A DNA stretch of 8,796 nucleotides from JBLHHI01 sp047614125. Its GTDB lineage: Bacteria; Bacteroidota; Bacteroidia; NS11-12g; UBA9320. The notes under the pieces are model-generated. The model was given only the letters and a program-made list of their open reading frames with translations, did no database searches and was not told where the DNA came from. The stretch spans positions 1 to 8,796 of the forward strand of contig JBLHHI010000129.1 of the NCBI GenBank assembly GCA_047614125.1, in the 5' to 3' direction. Positions 1 to 6,509 of the stretch are shown here, piece by piece. Positions within the stretch are counted from its first letter, which is position 1; the number at the start of each line of letters is the position of its first letter. The translations under genes and the position numbers were made by a program.

Positions 1-89
1 TACACTTGTGAAAAGCGATTTTCATCGTAAAAATTACTCGAAAGGGCCCGCCCTGTCTTCACAATTTTTACTCGAAACTCACTGTTCAC
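1..89 (-). CDS. possible 5' end of a gene running off the left edge
   Basis: On the minus strand an open frame enters from about position 125 and runs to the window edge without a stop. The only plausible start inside it is GTG at 89-87, giving about 29 residues that read VNSEFRVKIVKTG at the N-terminus and continue with a mix of charged and hydrophobic residues. I do not recognise a family. Against it: the same stretch contains a 10-bp direct repeat and an inverted repeat (see the adjacent entry), there is no ATG, and no good TAnnTTTG box lies upstream. It may be a true gene start or intergenic DNA that happens to be open. Confidence 0.22.
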   Translation of the reverse strand, partial: MNSEFRVKIVKTGRALSSNFYDENRFSQV

Positions 90-92
90 AAG
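5..92. repeat. inverted and direct repeat pair at the left edge
   Basis: CTTGTGAA (5-12) and TTCACAAG (85-92) are perfect 8-bp inverted copies. Between them TTACTCGAAA occurs twice in direct orientation (34-43 and 68-77), 34 bp apart, separated by a GC-rich GGGCCCGCCC stretch. No transposase or target duplication is visible, so this is only described, not named. It overlaps the possible partial reading frame at the edge. Confidence 0.4.
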
Positions 93-149
93 CGTTCTGA
101 ATTCAAAATATGAATCGAACTCAGGTTATAAGGTCATGTAAGAATCGTC

Positions 150-256
150 AACCTGATTGGTCATCCTGATTAGTCATTCTGATTAGTCATTCTGATTAGT
201 CATTCTGAACTCGTTTCAGAATCGTTTCAGAATCGTTTCAGGGTTATTTCAGGTTC
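150..256. repeat. REP-like hairpin with tandemly expanded arms
   Basis: The centre is a perfect hairpin, ATTCTGAA (202-209), loop CTCGT, TTCAGAAT (215-222), of the kind found between genes in many Bacteroidota genomes. To its left lie four 13-bp copies of CTGATTRGTCATY (153-165, 166-178, 179-191, 192-204). To its right lie 11-bp copies of AATCGTTTCAG (209-219, 220-230, 231-241, and a diverged copy 242-252). The left copies carry TTCTGA or CCTGA and the right copies TCAGAA or TCAGG, so copies can pair across the centre. The array sits downstream of the DUF3137 gene. I see no gene in 90-347. Confidence 0.75.
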
Positions 257-347
257 AAGCTCAAATTTCATTTCAATTCAAAATTCAGCATTTATCATTC
301 AATTTTTTTTTAACAATAAACTATAAACCCAAAAACCCTCAAACCAA

Positions 348-1307
348 TCACCCCTTACTCCAAATTCGCACATTGAGATCCAACAGGTCAATGATATCAA
401 CGATGTAGCTGAGATCTCGAACAAAGGAATCGATGATTTTCGGATCCGAATAATCCAGTTTTTTAGGGGCTTCAAAGAAGTTGCGATGTGAGTTAACCCC
501 AATGTAAACCTTATTGTTGATGAACGAAAGTGAGATTTCCTTATCGTACTTAGCACGAAGTTTCAGAATGCGCTCCATAAAGCTGGTGCTGATCAAATAG
601 CGCGCTTCTATTTGATCGCTACTATTTACCACAAAGTATTTTTCGAACTCGGCATTCTCTAATTTAACCACTTGCAGTCTGGATGCCAGCCGTTGAAGGC
701 CGGCCCCAAGCCATTTGCCCAAGAATCGTTCAGCAAAATCGGGCTGAACCAAGGTGGTTCCATTAAAATGCTTGTTAAAATCGGCAATGAGGAGTACGCC
801 CTGAAAAATGGTTTCGTAGGTTGTGCTGTCTTTTGTTTGAATGCGACGTTGTGTATGCAGTTCTGAAAAAGTAACATGTGTTTTATCAATCATGCCTTCA
901 AAATAGTCTTCCCCATTGTATCGATCGGCCGAGGAGAAAAGCTGCGATTCATTATATCGTTGCTCGGTTAAGAACGAATCAGGTTCATAATTTAAGTCTG
1001 GATACAACGCTTTTACTGCCTTGGCAAAGACTTGATTTTTGAGTGAACTCCGAACCTCTTTTAGTCCATTTCCATATTTAACCGCAATTATTATTGCTGT
1101 TATGGAGGTGATTACCAACGAAATAATCGGAACAATAAAGTAGGCAGGATTAAAAACGCCAATTAAGAATCCAGCAACACCAACACCAAAAATTGGTAAA
1201 AGCCACTTTTTTAATCGATGTTTAAACTTAGCTTTTACTTTGAGCTTTTGCTCGCTTAGTTTTGCCAATAAGGGGCTAAGCTTCGAATGAAGTTCTTGAA
1301 TCGACAC
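348..1307 (-). CDS. DUF3137 membrane protein, LemA partner
   Basis: A 319-residue protein with a basic N-terminal cytoplasmic stretch (about 20-34), two closely spaced transmembrane helices (about 35-51 and 56-76) and a large soluble C-terminal domain. The domain has the family's YNGEDYFEG segment near residues 130-138, followed by a beta-rich region. In many bacteria a DUF3137 protein is encoded directly beside LemA, as here, where only 17 bp separate the LemA stop from this ATG. That context is a main part of the assignment. The molecular role of the pair is not established; a membrane-associated complex is the reasonable inference. It is the last gene of its transcription unit, ends in TGA, and the repeat array begins about 90 bp beyond. 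No defects are seen. Confidence 0.82.
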   Translation of the reverse strand: MSIQELHSKLSPLLAKLSEQKLKVKAKFKHRLKKWLLPIFGVGVAGFLIGVFNPAYFIVPIISLVITSITAIIIAVKYGNGLKEVRSSLKNQVFAKAVKALYPDLNYEPDSFLTEQRYNESQLFSSADRYNGEDYFEGMIDKTHVTFSELHTQRRIQTKDSTTYETIFQGVLLIADFNKHFNGTTLVQPDFAERFLGKWLGAGLQRLASRLQVVKLENAEFEKYFVVNSSDQIEARYLISTSFMERILKLRAKYDKEISLSFINNKVYIGVNSHRNFFEAPKKLDYSDPKIIDSFVRDLSYIVDIIDLLDLNVRIWSKG

Positions 1308-1324
1308 GTTAAAGGCTTTTCGCT

Positions 1325-1894
1325 TTACGACTTAAATAAATTACCAACATTCACATTGGCCCGGTCGGTGTCTGGAATTTCGAACGAAGCTTTTCGCTGC
1401 AAGTTCATCCAACCCGAAACCACATTAGATGGAAAGGTTTCAATGCCGTTGTTTAAGCTATTAACCGCCGCATTATACGAACGGCGAGAGGCAGAAATTT
1501 GTTCTTCCACCTCGTTTAAAGCTTGCTGCATTTGCAACACATTGGTGTTGGATTTAAGATCGGGATAGTTTTCAATTTGAACAGAAAGCTTGCCTAAGTT
1601 GGCAGAGAGTTGGTTTTCCATATTGAAGCTGTCTTCCTGACTTAAGTTACTGTCTGTCAACCCTTCACGCAACGAAACAATCTTGGTTAAAAGATCTTTT
1701 TCGTGCGTCATAAAGGCTTTAACCGCTTCTACCAAGTTTGGAATTAAATCGCGGCGCTTTTTCAACATTACATCAATGGAGCTAAAGGCATTCTCAACAA
1801 AGTTTCTTTTGCGGATGAGTCCGTTGTAAATGCCAATACCAATTAATACAGGAAGGATTACAATGGCGGCAATAATTGCTAAAATGGGTATCAT
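1325..1894 (-). CDS. lemA: LemA family protein
   Basis: A 189-residue protein of normal length for LemA. One N-terminal transmembrane helix (about 4-23) is followed by the hallmark YNGLIRKRN (23-31), then the conserved stretch beginning IDVMLKKRRDLIPNLV (40-55), the ENYPDLKSN block (108-116), and RRSYNAAVN (137-145) leading into the IETFPSN turn. The remainder is helical, matching the known helical-bundle fold. The N-terminus is probably periplasmic or outside and very short. The function of LemA is not settled; it is membrane-bound and often co-encoded with DUF3137 proteins, as it is here. The 118-bp gap upstream separates it from the pseudouridine synthase gene, so it may have its own promoter, though I find no clean TAnnTTTG box there. 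The stop is TAA. Confidence 0.93.
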   Translation of the reverse strand: MIPILAIIAAIVILPVLIGIGIYNGLIRKRNFVENAFSSIDVMLKKRRDLIPNLVEAVKAFMTHEKDLLTKIVSLREGLTDSNLSQEDSFNMENQLSANLGKLSVQIENYPDLKSNTNVLQMQQALNEVEEQISASRRSYNAAVNSLNNGIETFPSNVVSGWMNLQRKASFEIPDTDRANVNVGNLFKS

Positions 1895-2012
1895 ATTCTA
1901 TTGGGCTTTCTTGTTATACGAAAGAACGTAAATAATGATACAATTCCATTAAAAGGCAGATTGATTTTAGATGACTGGTTAAATAATTTCGCCCGATTAT
2001 GATGCGGGTATA

Positions 2013-2612
2013 TCATTTACTTTTTGCGGCTCCCCCCAATTCAAATTCTTCTACCTCAATTACTTCACCGGCTTGCATATCGCTTAAATGAATATCTCCA
2101 ATTCGCACACGCATTAAACGGTGGGTTGGAAAACCTACTACCGCACTCATCTTACGCACTTGACGGTATTTTCCTTCTACAATGGTAATAGACACCCAGC
2201 TTGTTGGTCCATGACCCTCGTGACGAAGGTGTTTAGTTCGCGGCTTAAAGCCAGGTGGTTCGGTCAATCTATGCACCTTGCAGGGAAGGGTTGTGTATTG
2301 TTCACCTTCAACGGTGATTGGAACACCTGCTCTAAGTTGTGCAATTGCTTCATTGGTAATCAATCCATCCACTTCAATAAAGTATTCTTTTTCTACCTTC
2401 TTACTGCGCACTTGCTCACTTACCTTCCCATCGGTTGTAAGAAATAGCAGACCTTCCGAATTTTGGTCAAGTCGGCCAATCGACATTGTTCCTTCCGGAA
2501 AATCGTGCAACTCACCGAGCAGTTTCTTGTTTTTTCGACGCTTCTGATTATTAACAAACTGAGAGAGGTAGTGATATGGCTTATGAAGAATGAAGTGGCG
2601 ATGTTTTGACAT
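2013..2612 (-). CDS. rluE: 23S rRNA pseudouridine synthase, RluE-like
   Basis: A 199-residue member of the RsuA/RluB/E/F pseudouridine synthase family. It lacks the N-terminal S4 RNA-binding domain, as E. coli RluE does, and has about RluE length. The catalytic motif GRLD is at 46-49 (Asp49 the expected nucleophile), followed by NSEGLLFLTTDG (51-62). The KEYFIEVDG strand (75-83), EGKYRQVRKM (146-155) and LMRVRIG (166-172) are the other family blocks. RluE modifies U2457 of E. coli 23S rRNA in the peptidyl-transferase region; the same target here is inferred, not shown. The start is well placed, because FILHKPY is the usual first strand. It lies 32 bp downstream of the DUF1801 gene and may be co-transcribed with it. 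Confidence 0.9.
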   Translation of the reverse strand: MSKHRHFILHKPYHYLSQFVNNQKRRKNKKLLGELHDFPEGTMSIGRLDQNSEGLLFLTTDGKVSEQVRSKKVEKEYFIEVDGLITNEAIAQLRAGVPITVEGEQYTTLPCKVHRLTEPPGFKPRTKHLRHEGHGPTSWVSITIVEGKYRQVRKMSAVVGFPTHRLMRVRIGDIHLSDMQAGEVIEVEEFELGGAAKSK

Positions 2613-2644
2613 TTTATCTACTCAAGTAATTGCAATTCAGCGTC

Positions 2645-3016
2645 TTACGTTTTCCTTATCTTTATTACCCCGCTTTTGTACAAATAAACCGCATTTTTCA
2701 GCACTTCTTGCAAAGCTACTGTAGGCAGGTCGAGGTTGGGATTCACACCAAATATCTTCATGCGTTTTCGACTTCCGGTTTCCAGATTTGGATGCGAAAG
2801 ATGATTTCCTTCCACAAAAAGTACATAAAGCTCACGCCTTTCTTTATCCATCCATAAATAGCAAAAGGCTTTTTTATAATAACAAAAACACGGCATGCCA
2901 TATTTTGTTGTTTCGGTAATGTTGGAGTCGATTTGAAGGATAATGGATTGAAGAGCTAATAAACAACTTTGATAAGGTTCAGATTTGGTTGGGTAGAGTG
3001 CAGAAAGATTGGCCAT
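2645..3016 (-). CDS. DUF1801 domain protein
   Basis: A 123-residue soluble protein made of a single DUF1801 domain (YdhG-like fold). The conserved KYGMPCF is at 38-44, followed by an aromatic strand with FCYLWMD (51-57) and the ELYVLFVEG strand (62-70). The C-terminal helix region contains the LPTVALQEVLKNAVYL segment. The family is common in Bacteroidota and Firmicutes and related to the N-terminal part of YdeI proteins, two of which occur in this window; its biochemical role is unknown. Its ATG lies 9 bp after the stop of the lipoprotein gene, so co-transcription is likely. Nothing looks broken. Confidence 0.82.
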   Translation of the reverse strand: MANLSALYPTKSEPYQSCLLALQSIILQIDSNITETTKYGMPCFCYYKKAFCYLWMDKERRELYVLFVEGNHLSHPNLETGSRKRMKIFGVNPNLDLPTVALQEVLKNAVYLYKSGVIKIRKT

Positions 3017-3025
3017 AATGGTTTT

Positions 3026-3304
3026 TTACTCCTCAACTTTGGTCACCTCTAAAAAATCCGGGTCGCCATCCAATGGGTAGCCTTCTACCTTCGTTCCAAA
3101 TACGGTAACGTATTTGTCGAGGTTGATTGCAGCGCTTCTCAACGCATACTTTGAAATCGTATGTGTTCCGTATTGATAAGTAGTAATTCCTTGTTGTTCC
3201 AAGGCGCCATGTGCCTCGACTATTTTAGAATCTTGATCATCATTGTTACATGAAATCAATATTAAACAAATGGATACGATAACGACATTTTTAATGAGCT
3301 TCAT
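3026..3304 (-). CDS. small lipoprotein with OB-fold-like C-terminus
   Basis: A 92-residue protein with a clear type II signal peptide: basic MKLIKN, a hydrophobic core, then the lipobox LISC (16-19), so Cys19 should be lipidated. The following NNDD is typical of Bacteroidota lipoproteins. The mature part reads YQYGTHTISKYALRS (43-57), then INLDKYVTVFGTKVEGYP (60-77) and a LEV strand near the end. That resembles short OB-fold-like domains in which a cofactor-less binding barrel follows GTH..YALRS; this is recognition by eye only. Compared with the pattern I know (NLDxYVGxxVTVxGxxVEGYP), four residues appear missing between Tyr65 and Val66. A weak promoter is possible (CGAAATTA at 3312-3319 and CAAA at 3342-3345 on the plus strand). 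Its function is unknown. Confidence 0.72.
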   Translation of the reverse strand: MKLIKNVVIVSICLILISCNNDDQDSKIVEAHGALEQQGITTYQYGTHTISKYALRSAAINLDKYVTVFGTKVEGYPLDGDPDFLEVTKVEE

Positions 3305-3349
3305 AGTATTTCGAAATTAGAAAGAATCGTTCTTCTTTAAACAAAAAGT

Positions 3350-3784
3350 TTATACGATTTCAACCAGCATTTTAATTTGCTCGAGCATCGTTGGCAAGCC
3401 CTGCTCTGAATGTTGCTGACCTTGTTCTGAAGAGAAACCTTCTTGAGTCCATGTGAAAATTACTTGATTATCACCTTGTTTATCAATGTGATAGCTCACC
3501 AATAAGTAGTTCTCCGCCTTGTCTTCCAAACCCGAAAACACGCTCCAATAGTTGTATTTCAATCTTTCATTTAACTTATTTTCAACAACGTTGCCCTGGT
3601 CTTTGTACGTTTGGCCTTCGTATTCTCCTTGAAATATAATAGAACTACCCTCTTACCAATCTGTTATTGCTTCGGTTCCGAAGAGGTAGACTTTAATTTT
3701 TTCTGGATCAGTTAAGGCATCCCAAACTTGAGTCGCAGAGGCATTAATAGCGATGCTTTTGGATACTTTTAGTTTTTTGTTCAT
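3350..3784 (-). pseudogene. AHSA1-type SRPBCC protein, one in-frame TAA
   Basis: From ATG at 3784 the frame encodes VSKSIAINASATQVWDALTD and TEAITDW, then a TAA at 3655-3653 (codon 44). It continues in the same frame with EGSSIIFQGEYEGQTYKD and runs to a TAA at 3352-3350. The reconstructed protein is 144 residues, normal for the AHSA1 (activator of Hsp90 ATPase-like) branch of SRPBCC/START-like ligand-binding proteins. The segment across the stop aligns with the family pattern TDWxxGSxIxFxGEYxGxxYxDxG, where Lys is frequent right after TDW, so one change of AAA to TAA would explain it. No frameshift is seen, and no ATG follows closely that could restore a useful protein; the nearest alternative start is TTG at 3562. 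A perfect promoter precedes it. Either recent inactivation, a sequencing error, or readthrough. Confidence 0.8.
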
Positions 3785-3788
3785 TGAG

Positions 3789-3817
3789 CAAAAGTACGGA
3801 TTGTAATTGGTCACAAA
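3789..3817 (-). promoter_or_regulatory. Bacteroidota-type promoter, probably leaderless
   Basis: Read on the minus strand, TTTG (3817-3814), a 17-bp spacer, then TACTTTTG (3796-3789) match the Bacteroidota primary sigma consensus TTTG and TAnnTTTG exactly in both boxes. The -7 box ends only 4 bp before the ATG at 3784, so transcription should begin at or next to the start codon, giving a leaderless or nearly leaderless mRNA for the AHSA1-type gene. It also separates this gene from the DoxX-like gene upstream as a distinct transcription unit. Confidence 0.72.
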
Positions 3818-3859
3818 GCCACCACAAAATCATTGAGCTGCATACGCATCGTACGTTGT

Positions 3860-4228
3860 CTAATGCTCCCTAAATCGGAAATAAGCAATGAAAACACATG
3901 CAATAAAAATGGCCAGGTTAATCAGCACATTCTTGTATTCTCCTCGATGAAAGTGAATGTACGCGGCGGGGGCCATGATGCATCCTAAGCATAAAGTAGA
4001 TAAGGGTACGATAAACTTTGTAACATCGACTAAATAAGGCAAGAAAAGCCCAATTGCACCCAATATTTCAGCAAATCCAATGAATTTAATGGACCATTTC
4101 GAAAGTCCTTCTACTCCGGTCTGTCCCTTTTCCACCAGCGTTTTCTCATTGTAAAAGACCTTGTTAAGCCCTGACAATAAAAAGATAAAGCCAATGATGC
4201 CTTGAAGTATCCAAATGAATGTATCCAT
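3860..4228 (-). CDS. DoxX-like four-helix membrane protein
   Basis: A 122-residue integral membrane protein with four predicted helices (about 5-23, 45-65, 70-92, 100-117). The first helix ends in LLSGLNKVFYN, the family's conserved gly-x-x-K segment, and the second begins with FIGFAEILGAIGLFLP, matching the DoxX/DoxX-like group. Members are small inner-membrane proteins, some linked to thiosulfate:quinone oxidoreduction or oxidative stress, but the short bacteroidotal forms have no assigned function. It lies 30 bp after the stop of the interrupted SRPBCC gene and probably shares its mRNA. It ends with TAG. The AHSA1-type gene downstream has its own promoter, so the unit probably ends here. 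Confidence 0.8.
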   Translation of the reverse strand: MDTFIWILQGIIGFIFLLSGLNKVFYNEKTLVEKGQTGVEGLSKWSIKFIGFAEILGAIGLFLPYLVDVTKFIVPLSTLCLGCIMAPAAYIHFHRGEYKNVLINLAIFIACVFIAYFRFREH

Positions 4229-4258
4229 TTTTTTTTAAGGTCTTGTACTCAGATAACT

Positions 4259-4693
4259 TTATGATTCTTCAACATATTTTTTAAAAGCATCCATATAGGT
4301 CATCGATTGTTTTTTGAACATGCCTTGAAACAAGAACCCCATAATTTTCATCAAGCCTTTTAATTCGAAGTAGCTGTTGTTAATTTGCTTTACGCTGTTG
4401 TTGTCATTTTTTTCAAATTTCATTTCCACTTCGTTGTAGCCCATCTTGCTTTGATAGCCAAACTTGATTTGGTTGGGCATGTCTTGCTCCAAAATGGTTT
4501 CTGAAATCTTGATTTCTTTGTTTTTGTGCAGGTTGGTGAAATCGCTCTTTGCACCCACCTCTCCTGGTGTTCCAGAAATGTGTTCGATGGTTTGCAATCC
4601 ATCCATCCAGTGTTTAACACCTTCTGTATCTTTAAATTTTTCGGCTACTTATGCCAGCGGTTTGGATATGATGTTGGATAGGGAATATCGCAT
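4259..4693 (-). pseudogene. SRPBCC family protein, one in-frame TAA near the N-terminus
   Basis: ATG at 4693 opens a frame reading MRYSLSNIISKPLA, then TAA at 4651-4649 (codon 15), then VAEKFKDTEGVKHWMDGL and the strongly conserved HISGTPGEVGAKS (38-50), to a normal TAA at 4261-4259. The whole is 144 residues, the usual length of this polyketide-cyclase/SRPBCC group, whose N-terminus typically reads KPLxxVxxxFxDxxxxxxWmxGL; the residue at the stop is commonly charged, Lys included. The stop again replaces one codon with no frameshift. Translation could restart at ATG codon 30 (4606), but such a product would lack the first strand and helix and probably would not fold normally. The gene heads a unit with the DoxX-like gene. 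The region 4694-4757 upstream shows no clear promoter box. Confidence 0.8.
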
Positions 4694-4757
4694 GTGGCTC
4701 GTATTATATTGAATATTAAAGTATGATAATTCGGTGCCAAGTTAAATATAATGTCAA

Positions 4758-5126
4758 TTAATTGGAAATTAGCCACTGTATTCGATCGTATGAAACCAAG
4801 TAGTGAACAATCGTAATTATCCCAAATACTTTAGCTAAAATTTCGTGTTCCGTGTCAAAAAGTACCCAAGTTGCAAAGGCAAAAAAAATGAGTTCTAAAA
4901 TTAAGCGAATGATTCCGTTGGTTGGAATGGGCGCTGCACCCGATCTGCTCGGATCATTTGGCACGGCAAAGGTGGCCCACAAAACAGCCATAAGCACTGG
5001 AATACCAAAGGCCAGTGCATATTTCCACCATCCATTGCCATGTTTCCAACCCCAAACTCCAGCTGAAGTTAAGGCCACCAGTTCGAGTAAAAATCGCAGA
5101 GCTAAGTTTATTGGATTCGACCCCAT
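4758..5126 (-). CDS. YrdB family (DUF2568) membrane protein
   Basis: A 122-residue membrane protein with about four helices (8-27, 36-55, 72-91, 98-113). The NLALRFLLELVAL opening (7-19), the loop WATFAVPNDPSRSG (50-63) and the NGIIRLILELIFFAFA segment (70-85) are the signature of the YrdB/DUF2568 family. The function is unknown. The start lies 28 bp after the stop of the methyltransferase gene, so the two are probably co-transcribed. The ATG-Gly-Ser extension ahead of NPINLALRF is short, and no better start is seen. No defects are visible. Confidence 0.85.
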   Translation of the reverse strand: MGSNPINLALRFLLELVALTSAGVWGWKHGNGWWKYALAFGIPVLMAVLWATFAVPNDPSRSGAAPIPTNGIIRLILELIFFAFATWVLFDTEHEILAKVFGIITIVHYLVSYDRIQWLISN

Positions 5127-5154
5127 TTGTGGTAAACCATTATTTGCCGCCGTC

Positions 5155-6234
5155 TCACTTTATGCAGTTGTACACCACAAACTTTTTGTCTTCGGCTACA
5201 ATTTCAACTTCCTTAAATATTTTAACTAAATGCGTTTTATAGTTTAAGTGCTGACTAGCAACCAATTGCAAACTTCCTCCCACCTTTAAACAACGTTGCG
5301 CTTCTTTAAAAAGCGCCAAAGGAATTTGAATGTTTATCTCATGCTCGAAGTGATACGGCGGATTGGTAACGATGAGATCAAAGTGCTTTGATGGAAAGGG
5401 TACCAGGTTGTTATCGAAATGATGATAAACGTTCTCTCCTTGAAGGTTTAACTTGGCCGATTCAACCGCCAAATTAGAGTCATCCATCAAATGGAGCTCA
5501 ACTTCGGGAAATTTCATTAGAATTTCTTTCGCAATGATGCCATTGCCAGAAGCCAGATCCAGCACGCATTGATCCGTGTCTTTACATTGAAGGTGCTCCA
5601 CTAAAAATTGGGTAGCGTAGTCGATGTGATCGGAAGAAAAAACGCCAAAGTATTGTTTATACTCCTGATTATTAAAGGATAGTGTATTAATGACTTCCTT
5701 CTTGGTGGTCTTTTTCTTTTTGGTTAGGATGAGTAAGCGTGCCTTCTTTTTGGCCTGCGATTGCTCAACTACCTCAAAATAATCTTCTGCCACCTTGATC
5801 ATCGAAGCATTGAAATGTCGGGTCATAAAAGAACAAACAGCCGTTGCACCAACTTTTGAATTTTGAGCAAAATGTTCCAGAAAAAGCTCGAAGAGTTGAA
5901 CCGACTTTGGAATCTTAATCAAGCCAAAATCCAGCTTACCTTTTAGCTTTTCTAATGGATGAACAAAGCTTGGCACTTCCAGTTCGTTCTGCTTCAAATT
6001 GGCTAAAATGGCCTTTTCTTGACTCTTTTGGGTGAGCACCACATGGGGAGTTAAGTGTATTAAATGGCAGGTTAAATATCCAAATCGGTCGTTGTAAACC
6101 GCCATCTTGCCCGGTGCTTTTTTACGTTCGCTAAGGTGTTCGAGCATGAGCTCATCAGCAGCACTCCATGGGCGCAGTGATCGATCTTCTGATAAATCAA
6201 ATCGATCAAATTTATACGTGTTTTTTTCTTTCAA
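5155..6234 (-). CDS. rlmG: RlmG-like rRNA guanine-N2 methyltransferase
   Basis: A 359-residue class I SAM-dependent methyltransferase of the RsmC/RlmG group, two-domain and close to E. coli RlmG in length (378). The N-terminal domain contains WSAADELMLEHL (23-34), the degenerate methyltransferase-like half typical of the group. The C-terminal catalytic half has FGVFSSDHIDYATQFL (196-211), SAM motif I LDLASGNG (225-232), the acidic DDS (251-253) and the catalytic motif NPPYHF (291-296). It ends with HLNYKTHLVKIF (329-340) and KFVVYN, matching the RlmG tail. RlmG methylates G1835 of E. coli 23S rRNA at N2; RsmC acts on 16S G1207. The tail and AADE motif favour RlmG, but substrate is inferred. 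A possible -7 box, GACCTTTG (6271-6264), has one mismatch. An intact lead gene for YrdB. Confidence 0.85.
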   Translation of the reverse strand: MKEKNTYKFDRFDLSEDRSLRPWSAADELMLEHLSERKKAPGKMAVYNDRFGYLTCHLIHLTPHVVLTQKSQEKAILANLKQNELEVPSFVHPLEKLKGKLDFGLIKIPKSVQLFELFLEHFAQNSKVGATAVCSFMTRHFNASMIKVAEDYFEVVEQSQAKKKARLLILTKKKKTTKKEVINTLSFNNQEYKQYFGVFSSDHIDYATQFLVEHLQCKDTDQCVLDLASGNGIIAKEILMKFPEVELHLMDDSNLAVESAKLNLQGENVYHHFDNNLVPFPSKHFDLIVTNPPYHFEHEINIQIPLALFKEAQRCLKVGGSLQLVASQHLNYKTHLVKIFKEVEIVAEDKKFVVYNCIK

Positions 6235-6509
6235 TGAATTCGTCTTGTGCCGTTAAAGGCGGGCAAAGGTCGGTAAGTTAGCGTTCAATTGAAGGATATT
6301 TATCTTCAAATCTAGATTGCCTACACAACACCTCCAATATCCAGATCGGTACAACGCCTCAAATACATCTTTTTTGAAGTTGGACAGAAATAAAAAACGT
6401 TGTTGCGCTCAATAAAAAGGAGCATGCTTTGTTACCCAAGATTTTGATCTTGAGTGAAATTTACTCCATCAAAATGAAAGAAGATGCTGAATTGTTAAGC
6501 TAAGGTAAA
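6235..6509. other. 275-bp intergenic gap, no gene recognised
   Basis: No convincing gene is seen on either strand. A perfect 6-bp stem with a 4-base loop, CAAGAT-TTTG-ATCTTG, lies at 6437-6452 but has no T-run, so a terminator call is not justified. On the plus strand 6378-6503 is open for 41 codons without ATG and ends in TAA. The left end holds the candidate promoter of the methyltransferase gene. Confidence 0.5.

Noticed and set aside
299..556. Minus-strand 85-residue frame over the end of the DUF3137 gene
   Set aside because: Shadow frame of a well-supported gene; composition is Ser/Ile-rich with no domain.
3350..3562. A separate 70-residue gene starting at TTG 3562
   Set aside because: It is the C-terminal half of the interrupted AHSA1-type gene; the TTG is an ordinary Leu codon within the domain.
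3350..4693. Reassignment of TAA as a sense codon
   Set aside because: TAA ends LemA, DUF1801, the lipoprotein and both SRPBCC frames at the expected family length, so the standard code applies.
6437..6452. Rho-independent terminator
   Set aside because: The stem is only 6 bp, AT-rich, and no T-run follows on either strand.
6378..6503. A 41-codon plus-strand open frame ending in MKEDAELLS
   Set aside because: No ATG at its beginning, no promoter, opposite strand to every other gene, and no recognisable family.
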